Source of the DNA: Sipunculus nudus
Lineage: Eukaryota; Annelida; Sipuncula; Golfingiida; Sipunculidae
Assembly (NCBI GenBank): GCA_026874595.1
Contig: CM049321.1
Location: 10,835,979-10,899,978, forward strand
Reading direction: 5' to 3'
Length of the DNA: 64,000 nucleotides
The position numbers were made by a program, and so were the translations under genes. Under the pieces are notes generated by a model. It was not told the origin of the DNA, did no database searches, and was given only the letters and a program-made list of their open reading frames with translations. This document shows positions 36,059 to 45,361 of the stretch, piece by piece. Each line of letters starts with the position of its first letter. Positions within the stretch are counted from its first letter, which is position 1.

Positions 36059-36309
36059 GAAGCTTGAAGAACTTGTATTCATTCGACTGTTCATCTTTAA
36101 CCAGACAAGTATTGCTCTCGGATAAGGTTACACCTACTTTGCTACACATATGCAGAATGGAGATAACCTGGACAAGGAAGTAAGTATTTTTCTTATATAT
36201 ATGAAAATATTGTAATAACTAATAAATATACATGCCTGACTTACAATTTCATGTTCACATCTTTAATACTTAGACTGATCATTAATTTTTTCTCCGTCTT
36301 TTATTTCAG

Positions 36310-36454
36310 CATGCCAACAATGATTGGATCGAGTATCGTTCGCGATCTGCCTTTGACCTACACAAAGCTCCAAGCTTACGGCGGAGCCACCGTTGAAACT
36401 ATATAACAAGGAAGATCGAGATGCATCAGATAACGGTGTCACATCCTGTGATCG
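36310..36454 (+). CDS. Exon 2 of the SGNH-like gene (frameshifted)
   Basis: Acceptor TTATTTCAG and donor CG/GTAAGC. Encodes the nucleophile block GSSIVRDL and the glycine block YGGATVE in one frame, then VSHPVIG in another; the latter connects across the phase-1 intron to LMIGGNN in exon 3. The break lies between 36397 and 36404. Confidence 0.65.
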
Positions 36455-36676
36455 GTAAGCACCATAATCGTTATTTATCATGAGTAATTTCATAGTAGGC
36501 GTTGGTGATTACAATCGCTTGAAAACTTGCATAAATAACATTTAGTGCTTAGACGCTATGTTTATGATTAGACACTCAGATTTTAGATATATTCATACAA
36601 ATGATTTAATTTTAATTATCGGCAATTGTAAACAAATGTAAAAATCATTTTACAATATTTTGTTTTACCGTTTCAG

Positions 36677-37518
36677 GTCTCATGATTGGGGGCAACAATC
36701 TGAGCAATGGCGAAGAACCTCGCACAGTTGTTAAGAAGATTCACCGATTGATCCAACTAATCAGAAGCATGAACCCCCTGTGCAGGATAGTGCTACCAGC
36801 CCTTCCACCTCGCCAACGCATACAGAGCATATCCCTCTACAATTGGCATCTGGCCAGTGTAGCCATGGACACTCCTAACACCAGATACCTTGAGAGAACG
36901 CACACCATGTTTCTGGGCCAAGACAGAACTCCATTAAGAGAACTGTACCTGGTAGAAAAGAAATGGGACATGCTTCACCTCACCAAATCCAGTAAGAAGA
37001 GGATGGCGGCTGTCATCGAAACAGTCCTGACAGAGGAATTAAAGAAGCTGCAGCTCAAGCCCCCAGTTTTCACACGAGACACCCATGCCATACTGTCAAG
37101 CAAGGCCATCCTTCCTCATGATGTACAGGTCCAAATGAAAACCAGAACCCTTGAACATAGTCTGCAGATAGAAAAGGCGGTTATGACCGGACGAACGGAC
37201 AAGGTAAAAGTTATCCAGAGCGCACACTTCCCTGAGACAGCGAGGAACATCGGGAACAGCCTGCCAAATACCCCAGAGTGGACAAGGGATAGGGTGGTCA
37301 TTATTGAACGTTTATTGAGGGAGAGAGCGGAGGCTGACAAACAATTTCGCAGGCACATTAAAAAAGCAGGCAGGAAGGGATATTATCAACACAGATTCAG
37401 ACGGTTTCTGGGGCATTGGACAGCATTTCAAGGGGAAAAACATGCTGGGATTGCTGCTGATGGACCTGTCCAAAGTAGTTCGCCGCTGATTTCGCACGAT
37501 GCAGGACTTGGTGAATAG
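36677..37518 (+). CDS. Exon 3 of the SGNH-like gene
   Basis: The largest exon, open for 278 codons from its internal ATG at 36682 to the stop. It holds IGGNNLSNG at residues 2-10 of that count, a PALPPR turn at 39-44 (commonly found after the Asn block in this fold), and WDMLHLT at 95-101, with Asp96 and His99 as the probable catalytic acid and base. A basic tail with RRHIKKAGRKG and YQHRFRRFLGHW follows and has no recognised domain; it could bind nucleic acid. Acceptor TACCGTTTCAG precedes it. On its own this exon lacks the catalytic Ser, which is in exon 2. Confidence 0.75.
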
Positions 37519-37633
37519 GTTGTTCATATGTTTATATAATGTTTGACTTTGCGCATGAATGGTATATTGTACAATGATTGTATATAGTATTGTTTATAGT
37601 GTATATAGAGTGTGTATATATAGTGTGAACACG

Positions 37634-37635
<2 letters not shown>

Positions 37636-37682
<47 letters not shown>
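37636..37682. repeat. (TA)n microsatellite inside the long-TIR element
   Basis: A TA alternation in the 3' UTR of the element's gene. Confidence 0.95.
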
Positions 37683-37685
<3 letters not shown>

Positions 37686-37714
37686 GAATGTAATTGTACT
37701 TTTATTGTCATAGT

Positions 37715-37720
37715 AATAAA
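37715..37720 (+). terminator. Poly(A) signal of the SGNH-like gene
   Basis: AATAAA about 200 bases after the stop codon, followed by a GT-rich stretch (GGATGTGTAC). Fits 3'-end formation within the element. Confidence 0.5.
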
Positions 37721-37839
37721 GGATGTGTACTTATAACTGGATATTGTTATTTTATTTGCAATTTGAAATTGGCACATACAACAATCTTATACTGAACCTT
37801 ACAATTGTTTATTACAGAAAAAAAATACATACATACATA

Positions 37840-38400
37840 CATCAAAATGTCCTTTAACAGTATTTCAGTATAATCTATATTTTTACAGAGCATCATACAT
37901 AAATTCAAACTCTCATAGTCATATTACCATCACAGTATAACATTTTTAACAATGAATCACACATATAAGCAAGCTGCTCGTTTATATCAGTTGTTATACA
38001 TGCATAAAATATGCACTTGCTGGGTCCATACATCACACACATATATACATTGCAAATGTATACATATATACTAGTTTCATCCAGGTTTATATACATACTA
38101 GTCACTACTCAATTGTCATAAACATACAGCACACACATAGATATATATATACATAAATACAAGTCACTTCCAGGTTTATATACATACTAATATATACATT
38201 GCAAATGTATACATATATACCAGTTTCATCCAGGTTTTTATACATACTACTCAATTGTCATAAACATACAGCACACACATAGATGTATATACATATATAC
38301 AAGCCTCATCCAGGTTTATATACATACTAATCACTACTCAATTGTCATATACATACAGCACACACATAAATACACTGCAGATGGATTCATATATACAATA
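37840..38400 (+). repeat. Irregular tandem repeat with CCAGGTTTATATACATACTA
   Basis: The phrase recurs four times (about 38085, 38165, 38230 and 38308), interleaved with CAATTGTCATA-ACATACAGCA and ACACACATAGAT units. Coding potential is absent. Confidence 0.7.
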
Positions 38401-38410
38401 GTTCTATTTA

Positions 38411-38815
38411 AATGCGACACCACTGTCCAGTGGCACACACAACGCGATGCCTGTTCCCCATTTCTATTAAATTATTGAATTTAAGCGACAAGACGAAATG
38501 CGACACCACTGTTAAGTGGCACACACAACGCGATGCCTGATCCCCATTTCTATTAAATTAGTAATTTTAAGCGACAAGACGAAATGCGACACCACTGTTA
38601 AGTGGCACACACAACGCAATGCCTGTTCCCTATTTCTATTAAATTAATAATTTTAAGCGACAAGACGAAATGCGACACCACTGTTAAGTGGCACACACAA
38701 CGCGATGCCTGATCCCTATTTCTATTAAATTATTGAATTTAAGCGACAAGACGAAATGCGACACCACTAGCTGTTAAGTGGCACACACAACGCGATGCCT
38801 GTATCATATCTCTAA
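38411..38815 (+). repeat. 86-bp satellite, about 5 copies
   Basis: The unit start AATGCGACACCACTG stands at 38411, 38497, 38583, 38669 and 38755, an exact 86-bp step each time. Units contain GTGGCACACACAACGCGATG and TTTAAGCGACAAGACGAA. The last copy has a 4-base insertion (TAGC) and is truncated. Confidence 0.95.
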
Positions 38816-39090
38816 TTCAAATTCGAGTAGTAATTTAGCAGTATTTACTCAAATTCTAATTTCCTAGCTTTTGACGCTGTGTGTGTTCTCTCTGCTCTTT
38901 TACGTTTCCTTTGCCCAGGCTTTTTTATATAGACATAATTAAATAAATAACAAATTGTATTTACATGGGCCTAATAAATATTTTTATGAATATGTTATTA
39001 AATATAGTTTAATATGATTTAGAATGAATACATGTATTGCATATGAATAACTAATCGATGTGTGTATATATATAGACATATATGCATGGT

Positions 39091-39413
39091 CTGGAAACAA
39101 ATAGAATGTAAATAATTGAATGAGATCATATTTGTTTTGTCGTGGAAAACTGTTTAAAATTACATTTGTCATGTGCGCGAATGTAGCGCTCGGTAAAAAG
39201 TCCCTAACGCTCGGTAGCCCCACATGGGTCAGAGCATTGCCGGGAGTGCACCCAGGGTAGCGCTCGGTAAAAAGTCCAAGCGCTCGGTAGCCCCACGCGG
39301 TCAGAGCAATGCCAGGCGTGAAATCAGGCTAGCGCTCGGTAAAAAGTCCTACCGAGCGCTAGCGCTCGGTAGCGCTCGGTACGCTCGGTAGCGCTCGGTA
39401 AAAAGACCGACCG
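39091..39413 (-). repeat. Right terminal inverted repeat (323 bp)
   Basis: Reverse complement of the left TIR over the same length, with a few mismatches (for example GTGCACTCC-GTGCAATG on the left versus a CCGGGAGTGC arrangement here). The peptide MGLPSVRDFLPSATF is readable from both TIRs, only because the DNA is duplicated. Confidence 0.95.
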
Positions 39414-39422
39414 CCTAATTTC
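39414..39422 (+). other. Target-site duplication, right
   Basis: CCTAATTTC directly after the element; continues as TGGTATGTACACAGG, matching the uninterrupted family A copy at about 31.56 kb. Confidence 0.8.
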
Positions 39423-39790
39423 TGGTATGTACACAGGAACTATTTAGAGAAATATTTTTGGTAAATATGAGGAAAAACAGATGAGTGGTTTTAATATTAG
39501 GCAGTCCGTAAGTGTGAAAATAGATTTTTAATAACAAGGCCTACAGGCCTGATGCGAACCTGTGCAAAAATTGGGATTATGAATGGAGGTTTATTTTTAG
39601 ATTTGATATTGATCCTCTTAAGTCCTGCATATCTACCTTAGTCATTATTATTTCAGCAAAATGGTCTTTTCGGACCTGCAAATTTCAGTCTAGGACATTT
39701 TAAAACTAGAATATGGGTCGTTGACAAGGGACTATGTGTATCCGCAGAAATCAGAGTGGGACGGGTGAAGTGAGGCATGGATTAAGTGGC
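39423..39790 (+). repeat. Family A body, downstream half of the split copy
   Basis: Continues the repeat interrupted by the long-TIR element: AACAGATGAGTGGTTTTAAT and ATTAGGCAGTCCG parallel 31.62-31.66 kb. It ends in unrelated text with no gene. Confidence 0.6.
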
Positions 39791-40270
39791 AAGGGGAATA
39801 GAGTCAGGTGTGTTGCATATTAGCATGGATGTCTGTAAAGTAAACGTGAATGTAGGTGGTGCCACCTGTCATAAAATGGAGAAAATTGTCCAGGATGTAT
39901 AAAGCTGCAAAATTTCAGGTGAATAAGTCAAACCACTGCTGAGATATGAGTGATTTTATCCCAAGGCAGTTGAACAGATGGACGCTGTGCTAAGTGGTTG
40001 CAGGTGGCGCCACCAGTTTTGCCTATGGTGAAGAGCTATGTGAGATCTATACACAAGCAAAATTTTGGCCAAATCAATCAAACGGTTCCCGAGATATGAG
40101 CTTGGATGTCTGCAGAGTAAACGTGAATGTAGGTAGCGCCACCTGTCATAAAATCGAGAAAAGCTGTCCAGGATGTATAAACATGCAAAATTTCAGGAAA
40201 CAGTCACACAAATAGACGCTGGGCAGTGAGGAAAGGTCAGAGGTCAACCAAAAATAAGGACGCAGCAGTT
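39791..40270 (+). repeat. Family B tandem units with GGTGGCGCCACC
   Basis: Two units about 277 bp apart; TAAACGTGAATGTAGGT stands at 39841 and 40118. Each holds the palindromic word GGTGGCGCCACC or a variant, CAAAATTTCAGG, and a CCGAGATATGAG/GAGATATGAGTG phrase. The same unit is tandem at 57.0-57.9 kb. Confidence 0.8.
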
Positions 40271-40692
40271 CACATGTGACCTGATGATAAACCCGATTCG
40301 CTTAAAATGCAAACCAAGTTTTTTCTAACAGCTGAAAGATATAGTTCCAATAATCTGGGGATTCTGCATCTAGACTTTGTGTCTAGACGTCTAGACACAT
40401 TGTCTAGACACCCGCCAGAGCCAGGACAGTTGCCATGGTGATGTCTGGACCCATCCTGTTTGTACTGAGTGACCTATTAACTTGGCTGCCGAAACTCAGC
40501 ATGTTGTCCAATCTGTTTTCAAACACAGAAAGCCTTTTTCAATTGGCTACAATCCTTTCCAATGCTGTATTTACCCAATCTATTCTTATAAAACTGGCCG
40601 AACCCTACCATAGAATAATTCTTGTAAAGTTTTCACCAATCAGCTTAACAGTTTCATCATAAATCAGCGTATAAGCTAGAAGAGTTTAAAAC
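40271..40692. other. Intergenic; short TCTAGAC repeats
   Basis: Around 40371-40410 the word TCTAGAC recurs about four times. No gene was recognised. Confidence 0.4.
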
Positions 40693-40694
40693 TA

Positions 40695-40717
40695 CAGACG
40701 TGCCTTGATAATCCGAC
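40695..40717 (+). repeat. Tigger left terminal inverted repeat
   Basis: Twenty-three bases starting CAGACGTGCCTTGAT, preceded by TA. Related subterminal words (GTCGGATTACAAGG, GTCGGTTTGTTAA) follow and may be extra transposase contacts. Confidence 0.85.
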
Positions 40718-41135
40718 ACCAATTGTGAATGTGATATTTATGTCGGATTACAAGGCTGTCGGTTTGTTAAATCACGGACGTCAAAGTGTCAAACGGGGGG
40801 GGGGGGGGGGTTGGCTACTGTCGGAAACAGATGTAACTGGCACTATAATATTTATTATGATCATAAAAATAAAAAGCAAATAAACAGAATAAAACGAAAT
40901 ATGGTATACAATACTCTTTTATTACATACAAAAAGGAGGCATACAAAAAGGATACATCCATGAATAATCATGATGTTTTATTTACACTTGAAAAACAACA
41001 AGTCTCTCCGACTCTGGTATCCATATTACCCATGAACAATACATGCATGATGTGTTTATTCACATACTTCGGAAGGTAAAAGAGTCTATCTGATATCCAT
41101 GCATCCCTGTAAACAACATAAAATGCAAGGTGTGT

Positions 41136-42698
41136 CTATCTACGTTTAAAAAAAAAGGAAAACAAGTCCGTCTGGTAGCGAGCTCTCTTCATGCTGTGTT
41201 CCTTTACCTTCCGTAACACTCCGCGTATAGCGTCAATATCCTCGGCTGAGAAGCCTTCCTGTTCCATGTAACGGAGCCCCGACTCAATGCCAGCTTTGGC
41301 TCCTTTTGCAGTTACTTTCTCTGGGGGTTCACTATCCTCATCCGAATTGCTGTCACCTCCATCTGTCGATGTGCAGCTGACCAGTGAGACGATATCAGGC
41401 GTTGATAACATGGCCTCCGTTGGTTCTGCGCTATCCCAGGATACATATTCTTCCGCGGTCACATGATCAGCTAGTGGGAGTGCTCGTATGAGGTCACCAA
41501 GTTCACTTTCCGCCGGCGGGGTTTCTGTGTTTTCACTGGACACTTCAGTGTCGCCTGCTAAAATCCCAGTATGCCGCCAGCAGTTGGCGATCGTTGACTG
41601 TTTTACATCGTTCCAAGCGTCACGGACGAAGTAAATCGCATCCTTTACATTAATGCGCTCCACTGATCCATTCTCATCGAAGTTCTGGACGTACTGTTTC
41701 AGCAAGTAACGCTTGTAATGCACCTTGAAGTTTCTTATCACCCCCGCATCCATGGGCTGTACCTCCGACGTTGTGTTTGGTGGCAGGAACTCGACGCGCA
41801 CGTAACGTAAATCAAGATTAGCCACACTATGACTAGGGGCATTATCCACAAGGAGGATGATCTTTCTTTTCTGTGGGCGCATTTTCCTCTCAAGCTTCTC
41901 CAAAATTTCTTGAAAGATAACAGCTGTCATCCACGCCTTCTTGTTTGAGTAGTAGTCCACAAAGATCTTTGGGTTGAAGCCGCTGAAGCATCGCGGATTC
42001 TTTGACTTGTGGATAATGACAGGCATCCACTTCTCACTGCCGTCAGCGTTCGCGCATAAGCCAACTGATATTCTGTCCTTGCATCGTTTCGTTCCCTTTA
42101 CCGGTCCGCTAGCTAGGGTCTTGTTTGGTTCCAGCCGGTAAAACAGTCCCGTTTCATCAAAGTTGAAGATGTCCTTCAACTCGTAATCTTTCAGTATGGC
42201 TCTCATCTTTACGCGGGCATCGGCTGCAGCTGTCAAATCTGCGCTGGCTGACTCTCCGTGTTTCTCTCGCAGTGATATCCCTCGCCGTTTCTTAAAGTTC
42301 CACAACCATCCACGGGAGTATACTAGGTCTGTGATGTCAAGCGAGTTGCCGATTTCTTTGGCTTTCAAGATCAGGATGTCGTCGCTTATAGCGATGTTAT
42401 GGGCAGTAGCATTGGTGAACCACAAGAATAAGGCATCCTCAAACTTGGCGTGTTTCGGCTGTGTTATCCGTGTCGATTTCTGTTCGGCGCTGGTGACTGT
42501 TTCACAGGCTAACCACTTTTCACTCTGCTTGAGGATGTCCGAGATAGTGGAACGTCCAATTCTCACAGAATACGTTTCCTCTGCATACTTGACAAGATTT
42601 TCTTGAGAGCATCTAGGGTTGTCTTTCTTATACTGACATAGAGCCTTCTTAACTGCAACTGTGATCTCTGTACGTTTTCTTTTCGCTGGTCTCTCCAT
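41136..42698 (-). CDS. Tigger/pogo-type DDD transposase with CENP-B-like DNA-binding domain
   Basis: A 520-residue transposase that would bind the terminal repeats and cut and paste the element in the nucleus. Start chosen at the ATG at 42698, which has A at -3 and G at +4; the frame is open two codons further but begins there with GTG. Residues about 1-60 form a pogo/CENP-B-like helix-turn-helix (ITVAVKKALCQY, RSTISDILKQ). Residues about 75-145 form the second, Tc5-type DNA-binding domain (FEDALFLWF, SRGWLWNFKKRRGIS). The DDE_1 core carries FNFDETGLFYR (Asp181), ILLVDNAPSH (Asp285) and VQPMDAGVIRNFK (Asp317), giving a DDD triad with a 32-residue final spacing. An acidic segment and a basic RARYQ-FFFKRR end follow. 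No stop or frameshift interrupts it, so it may be active. Flanking TIRs argue against a domesticated host gene. Confidence 0.92.
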   Translation of the reverse strand: MERPAKRKRTEITVAVKKALCQYKKDNPRCSQENLVKYAEETYSVRIGRSTISDILKQSEKWLACETVTSAEQKSTRITQPKHAKFEDALFLWFTNATAHNIAISDDILILKAKEIGNSLDITDLVYSRGWLWNFKKRRGISLREKHGESASADLTAAADARVKMRAILKDYELKDIFNFDETGLFYRLEPNKTLASGPVKGTKRCKDRISVGLCANADGSEKWMPVIIHKSKNPRCFSGFNPKIFVDYYSNKKAWMTAVIFQEILEKLERKMRPQKRKIILLVDNAPSHSVANLDLRYVRVEFLPPNTTSEVQPMDAGVIRNFKVHYKRYLLKQYVQNFDENGSVERINVKDAIYFVRDAWNDVKQSTIANCWRHTGILAGDTEVSSENTETPPAESELGDLIRALPLADHVTAEEYVSWDSAEPTEAMLSTPDIVSLVSCTSTDGGDSNSDEDSEPPEKVTAKGAKAGIESGLRYMEQEGFSAEDIDAIRGVLRKVKEHSMKRARYQTDLFSFFFKRR

Positions 42699-43159
42699 GA
42701 TCACACATGTAGGTGCGTGAGTATTACAGTGAACTTATGTGTAAATATCTGACAATATCGACAGCAAAAGCGTGATTAAGTACAGCAGAGAACTGAGTAG
42801 TAGCGATCTGACTGTATGAATGATTGTTTCAATATTTGTTCAGTTTATATAAGATACAGGTGTGCTCACACGGAAACAGCTCAGGTGTCAAAACATGTCA
42901 CTCCGTACTTTAATTTCTTAGACATTAAAGATCTTCAAAGAACCAAACAAAATGTCACTATGTTTATGTGGGGACAACGGTTGTTACCATCAAAGTGATA
43001 CAATAATGTAATTAGTGCGGTCAGGTGACAATACCGGGAGGCCAGCGATGTTTGTTTTCCCATCCGTAGAACTTTAATTAGCTGTGCTAGGCATCATCAG
43101 CCACGGGGCCGCGCGTGCCACCTGGGCCGACAACTGACATCAAAGGGAATGGGTTTCAG

Positions 43160-43182
43160 GTCGGATTGTCAAGGCACGTCTG
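43160..43182 (-). repeat. Second Tigger right end (internal)
   Basis: GTCGGATTGTCAAGGCACGT followed by CTG and TA, the same as the outer right end 166 bp further on. It could be the true end with a second partial copy abutting, or a duplicated subterminal segment. Confidence 0.75.
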
Positions 43183-43324
43183 TACGTCGGTATGCTTGTT
43201 TGTGTCGGGAAAAGTTATGTCGGAGTCGGAATCCAAGGCTGTCGGTTTGTCAAGGCTAATTCCTATGGGATCCTTTCGTGTTTTACTAAAAAAGGTCGGA
43301 TTGCAAGGTTTCCGGATTATTAAA

Positions 43325-43348
43325 GTCCGGATTGTCAAGGCACGTCTG
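43325..43348 (-). repeat. Tigger right terminal inverted repeat
   Basis: On the minus strand begins CAGACGTGCCTTGACAATCC and is followed on the plus strand by TA. Confidence 0.85.
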
Positions 43349-44075
43349 TACATTTTCGCTTTTAAAAAAACATATCAATGTAGGTGGCGCCACCAATACC
43401 TCAATCTCAAATATGATATATGTGACAACATTGATATAAAATTTGGTGATTATAGCTCTAGCCGTTTATGAGATTTTAATTTTAGTGGGCTTTTTTGGAC
43501 AGATGACTAAGTTCAACCTCCTGTAACTTGGCCAAAAATCTCCGAAATGGCACCATTCGAACAAACTTGAGAAAGATTAATCCAGAGATCATTTCTGTGA
43601 AATATTATATTGGACATTTTGGCTGGACAGTTTCGGAGAAGAAGATTTTAAAAGCTTTTTTAGCTTTTTCCCTATAAAATCTAAGAAGATGCAGTTAGAA
43701 AAAAATAAACAAAATCCGATGGAGTTTTTCAGATGACTGATTATTCGCAAAAAATTTGGTGATGCTAGCTTCTGCCATTTTTGAGATAGCTATGGTTAAC
43801 GTACAGACAGACGACACACAACGGACAATGCCACACCATCACATAAGCTCACAGGTTCGCTAAAAAATCGAGATTTTTCCTAAATTTCTCAAGGGAACGA
43901 AGTCGCAAAGACCCAGTTTTCGGCCTGGTAGGAGATCTTGAGGACATCTAACATTATGCTGAATTTTGGATTCCTAGGTCTTACGGTTGCAAAACGTGCC
44001 ACATCTAGGGACGGACAGACAGACAATGGACCATGACTATAGCACAGATGAAATCAAGTCAGCTGAGCTAAAAAA
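43349..44075 (+). mobile_element. Family B fragment joined to a family A end
   Basis: GTAGGTGGCGCCACCAATAC at about 43380 marks family B. From about 43865, CCCAGTTTTCGGCCTGGTAG and GGACGGACAGACAGAC lead to the family A end GTCAGCTGAGCTAAAAAA. No gene is present. Confidence 0.6.
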
Positions 44076-44427
44076 GCATCAATATTGTGCAACACAGCAT
44101 AGGACAAAAATTCTAATTTGAACAAGTAACTTCACAAAAATGACCCTTTATTGTTACTCCCAGAACAAAATACTAGTATAATGCTTATATATAATTATAT
44201 ATATAATTATACCATTGCAGTTTCCGTTGTTTTTAATACGTTTCACGTAGCAAAAAAGTCTTTCTTTGAGAGGTTATTAACAACTTAGCCATAGCAAGAT
44301 TTGAAGGGAGACACTGAATCTATTAATTCATATGTTTTGCTTAAACCTTTAAGGCAGAGCGTTCCGGATCGGTCTGGTACTATGTGGTCTGGTCCGGTCC
44401 ACACTTCCAAATGACATTGCTAAACTA
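44076..44427. other. Intergenic with GGTCCGG-rich patch
   Basis: AT-rich, with a GGTCTGGTCCGGTCC patch near 44380-44400 similar to the one near 23.95 kb. No gene was recognised. Confidence 0.35.
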
Positions 44428-44640
44428 TCAGCTATAAAGATGACGGCCACTGACACATGGGTGAAACAGTTTATAGATCAGGATAAAGCACACCCAAAAA
44501 ATGACAGACTTAAACACATGGCCAATGAGAAACCCAAAACCTGAAAACAGGAACACATGGAGAAGGCCAACAAAAAGATTATAGGCAGCGACACATGGCA
44601 AGCGACCAGCAACAAAAATGAAAGAAAAAAGAACTCTTAA
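44428..44640. repeat. ACACATGG-type degenerate repeat, 3' of ZF-2
   Basis: Degenerate units with GACACATGG, CAGGAACACATGG and AGCGACCAGCAAC. Similar text lies at 62.35-62.78 kb, at about the same distance downstream of the third zinc-finger gene. Coding potential is absent. Confidence 0.5.
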
Positions 44641-45132
44641 GAACCATTTTAATCCTACTTTATCCCATAAACACCTTCTATTCACAAAGAAATTAAATCG
44701 TAAAACAATGTTTTCATTGCTTCCGTTAGACTTACAAATATGTATAAGATTAATTATCAAGAACCAAAATTCTGCTTTACTGAACACTAGAAAATAATGA
44801 AAGCACATAGAAACAAATCAATTTCGTAGCAGAACAAATGGGTGGAATGTGATACCCAAGTTTTCTACAAATGGTATAAGCCACATCAGTGATTTAGGCA
44901 TCAGAAATGCATAATTTAGATTCATGGTACAACTGACTTGTCAAAGCTGACTTGTTGCAAATAACTAATAGGTTTTTATGGTTATATTTTAATCACATTC
45001 CCTTTTATCTCTCGGTGAAGGTTAATTGAAATCGACAATCAAATTAAATATGTCCATGTCTTTAATAAAAATTCAATGGAAACAGTTTGTACAGTTTCAA
45101 ATGTAAACTTATTTAATCATAATTCAATACGT

Positions 45133-45138
45133 TTTATT
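45133..45138 (-). terminator. Poly(A) signal candidate of ZF-2
   Basis: AATAAA on the minus strand about 225 bases past the ZF-2 stop. Confidence 0.4.
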
Positions 45139-45361
45139 TCTACAAAAATGTTTGTGATCTAAATTTATGCCAACAGAATCACTTCTATTTCCAAAATAAA
45201 CCTGTATGATGCTCTTCAACTAGCTTTTATGATTCCCTACTTTATACCAACAAATTTTAACTCTACTGGAGATACAGTTTGTACATACGCTTTTTCAATG
45301 CCCTGCTCTATGTGTTTTTTTTTTCTTATTCACACTCTGTCTGAGATGTGCCTTCTTCTAG

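Larger units (their letters stand above)
36157..37518 (+). pseudogene. SGNH-hydrolase-like gene, three exons, one frameshift
   Basis: Exons are 36157-36179, 36310-36454 and 36677-37518, each bounded by GT-AG. The first splice (phase 2) joins MEITWTRN in frame to MPTMIGSS. The predicted protein shows SGNH blocks in order: GSSIVRDL (nucleophile Ser block), YGGATVE (Gly block), IGGNNL (Asn block) and WDMLHLT (Asp-His pair). SGNH hydrolases are Ser/Asp/His esterases or acyl hydrolases; this one has GSS where GDS is commonest and GGNN in place of GxND. Exon 2 changes frame after GATVE (in-frame stop at 36404-36406), while its later part matches the frame and phase required by exon 3. So one base is missing relative to an intact gene, or the call is a sequencing error in the AAA at 36396-36398. 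A TATA box and a poly(A) signal flank it. The substrate is unknown; capture by the transposon is inferred. Confidence 0.75.
35622..39413 (+). mobile_element. Long-TIR DNA element carrying an SGNH-hydrolase-like gene
   Basis: A 3792-bp element with 323-bp terminal inverted repeats, flanked by the 9-bp direct repeat CCTAATTTC. The flanking DNA on both sides rejoins into the family A body seen intact near 31.55 kb, which confirms the boundaries. Inside are a TATA box, a three-exon gene, a poly(A) signal, a (TA)n run and an 86-bp satellite. Long TIRs and a 9-bp duplication are characteristic of Mutator-like elements; Merlin elements also make 8-9 bp duplications. No DDE transposase, replicase or integrase was recognised, so the element is either mobilised in trans or encodes an unfamiliar mobility function. 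Class assignment is inference. Confidence 0.85.
40695..43348 (-). mobile_element. Tigger/pogo DNA transposon
   Basis: Bounded by CAGACGTGCCTTGATAATCC on the left and, on the opposite strand, CAGACGTGCCTTGACAATCC on the right, with TA on both outer sides, the target preference of the Tc1/mariner-pogo superfamily. It encloses an intact transposase on the minus strand. A second copy of the right end lies at 43160-43182, so the inner boundary is ambiguous (2488 or 2654 bp). Confidence 0.9.

Noticed and set aside
35622-39413. LTR retrotransposon or Helitron
   Set aside because: The ends are inverted, not direct; there is a 9-bp target duplication; no reverse transcriptase, integrase or Rep/helicase sequence is present.
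41136-42698. Domesticated host gene of the CENP-B / TIGD / JRK type
   Set aside because: The frame is enclosed by matching TIRs with TA target sites and keeps the full catalytic triad, so it is a transposon gene.
44428-44808. 126-codon hydrophobic frame with FLF/FIF stretches on the minus strand
   Set aside because: It lies partly in the degenerate ACACATGG repeat and has no splice or family support; the hydrophobicity follows from T-rich codons.
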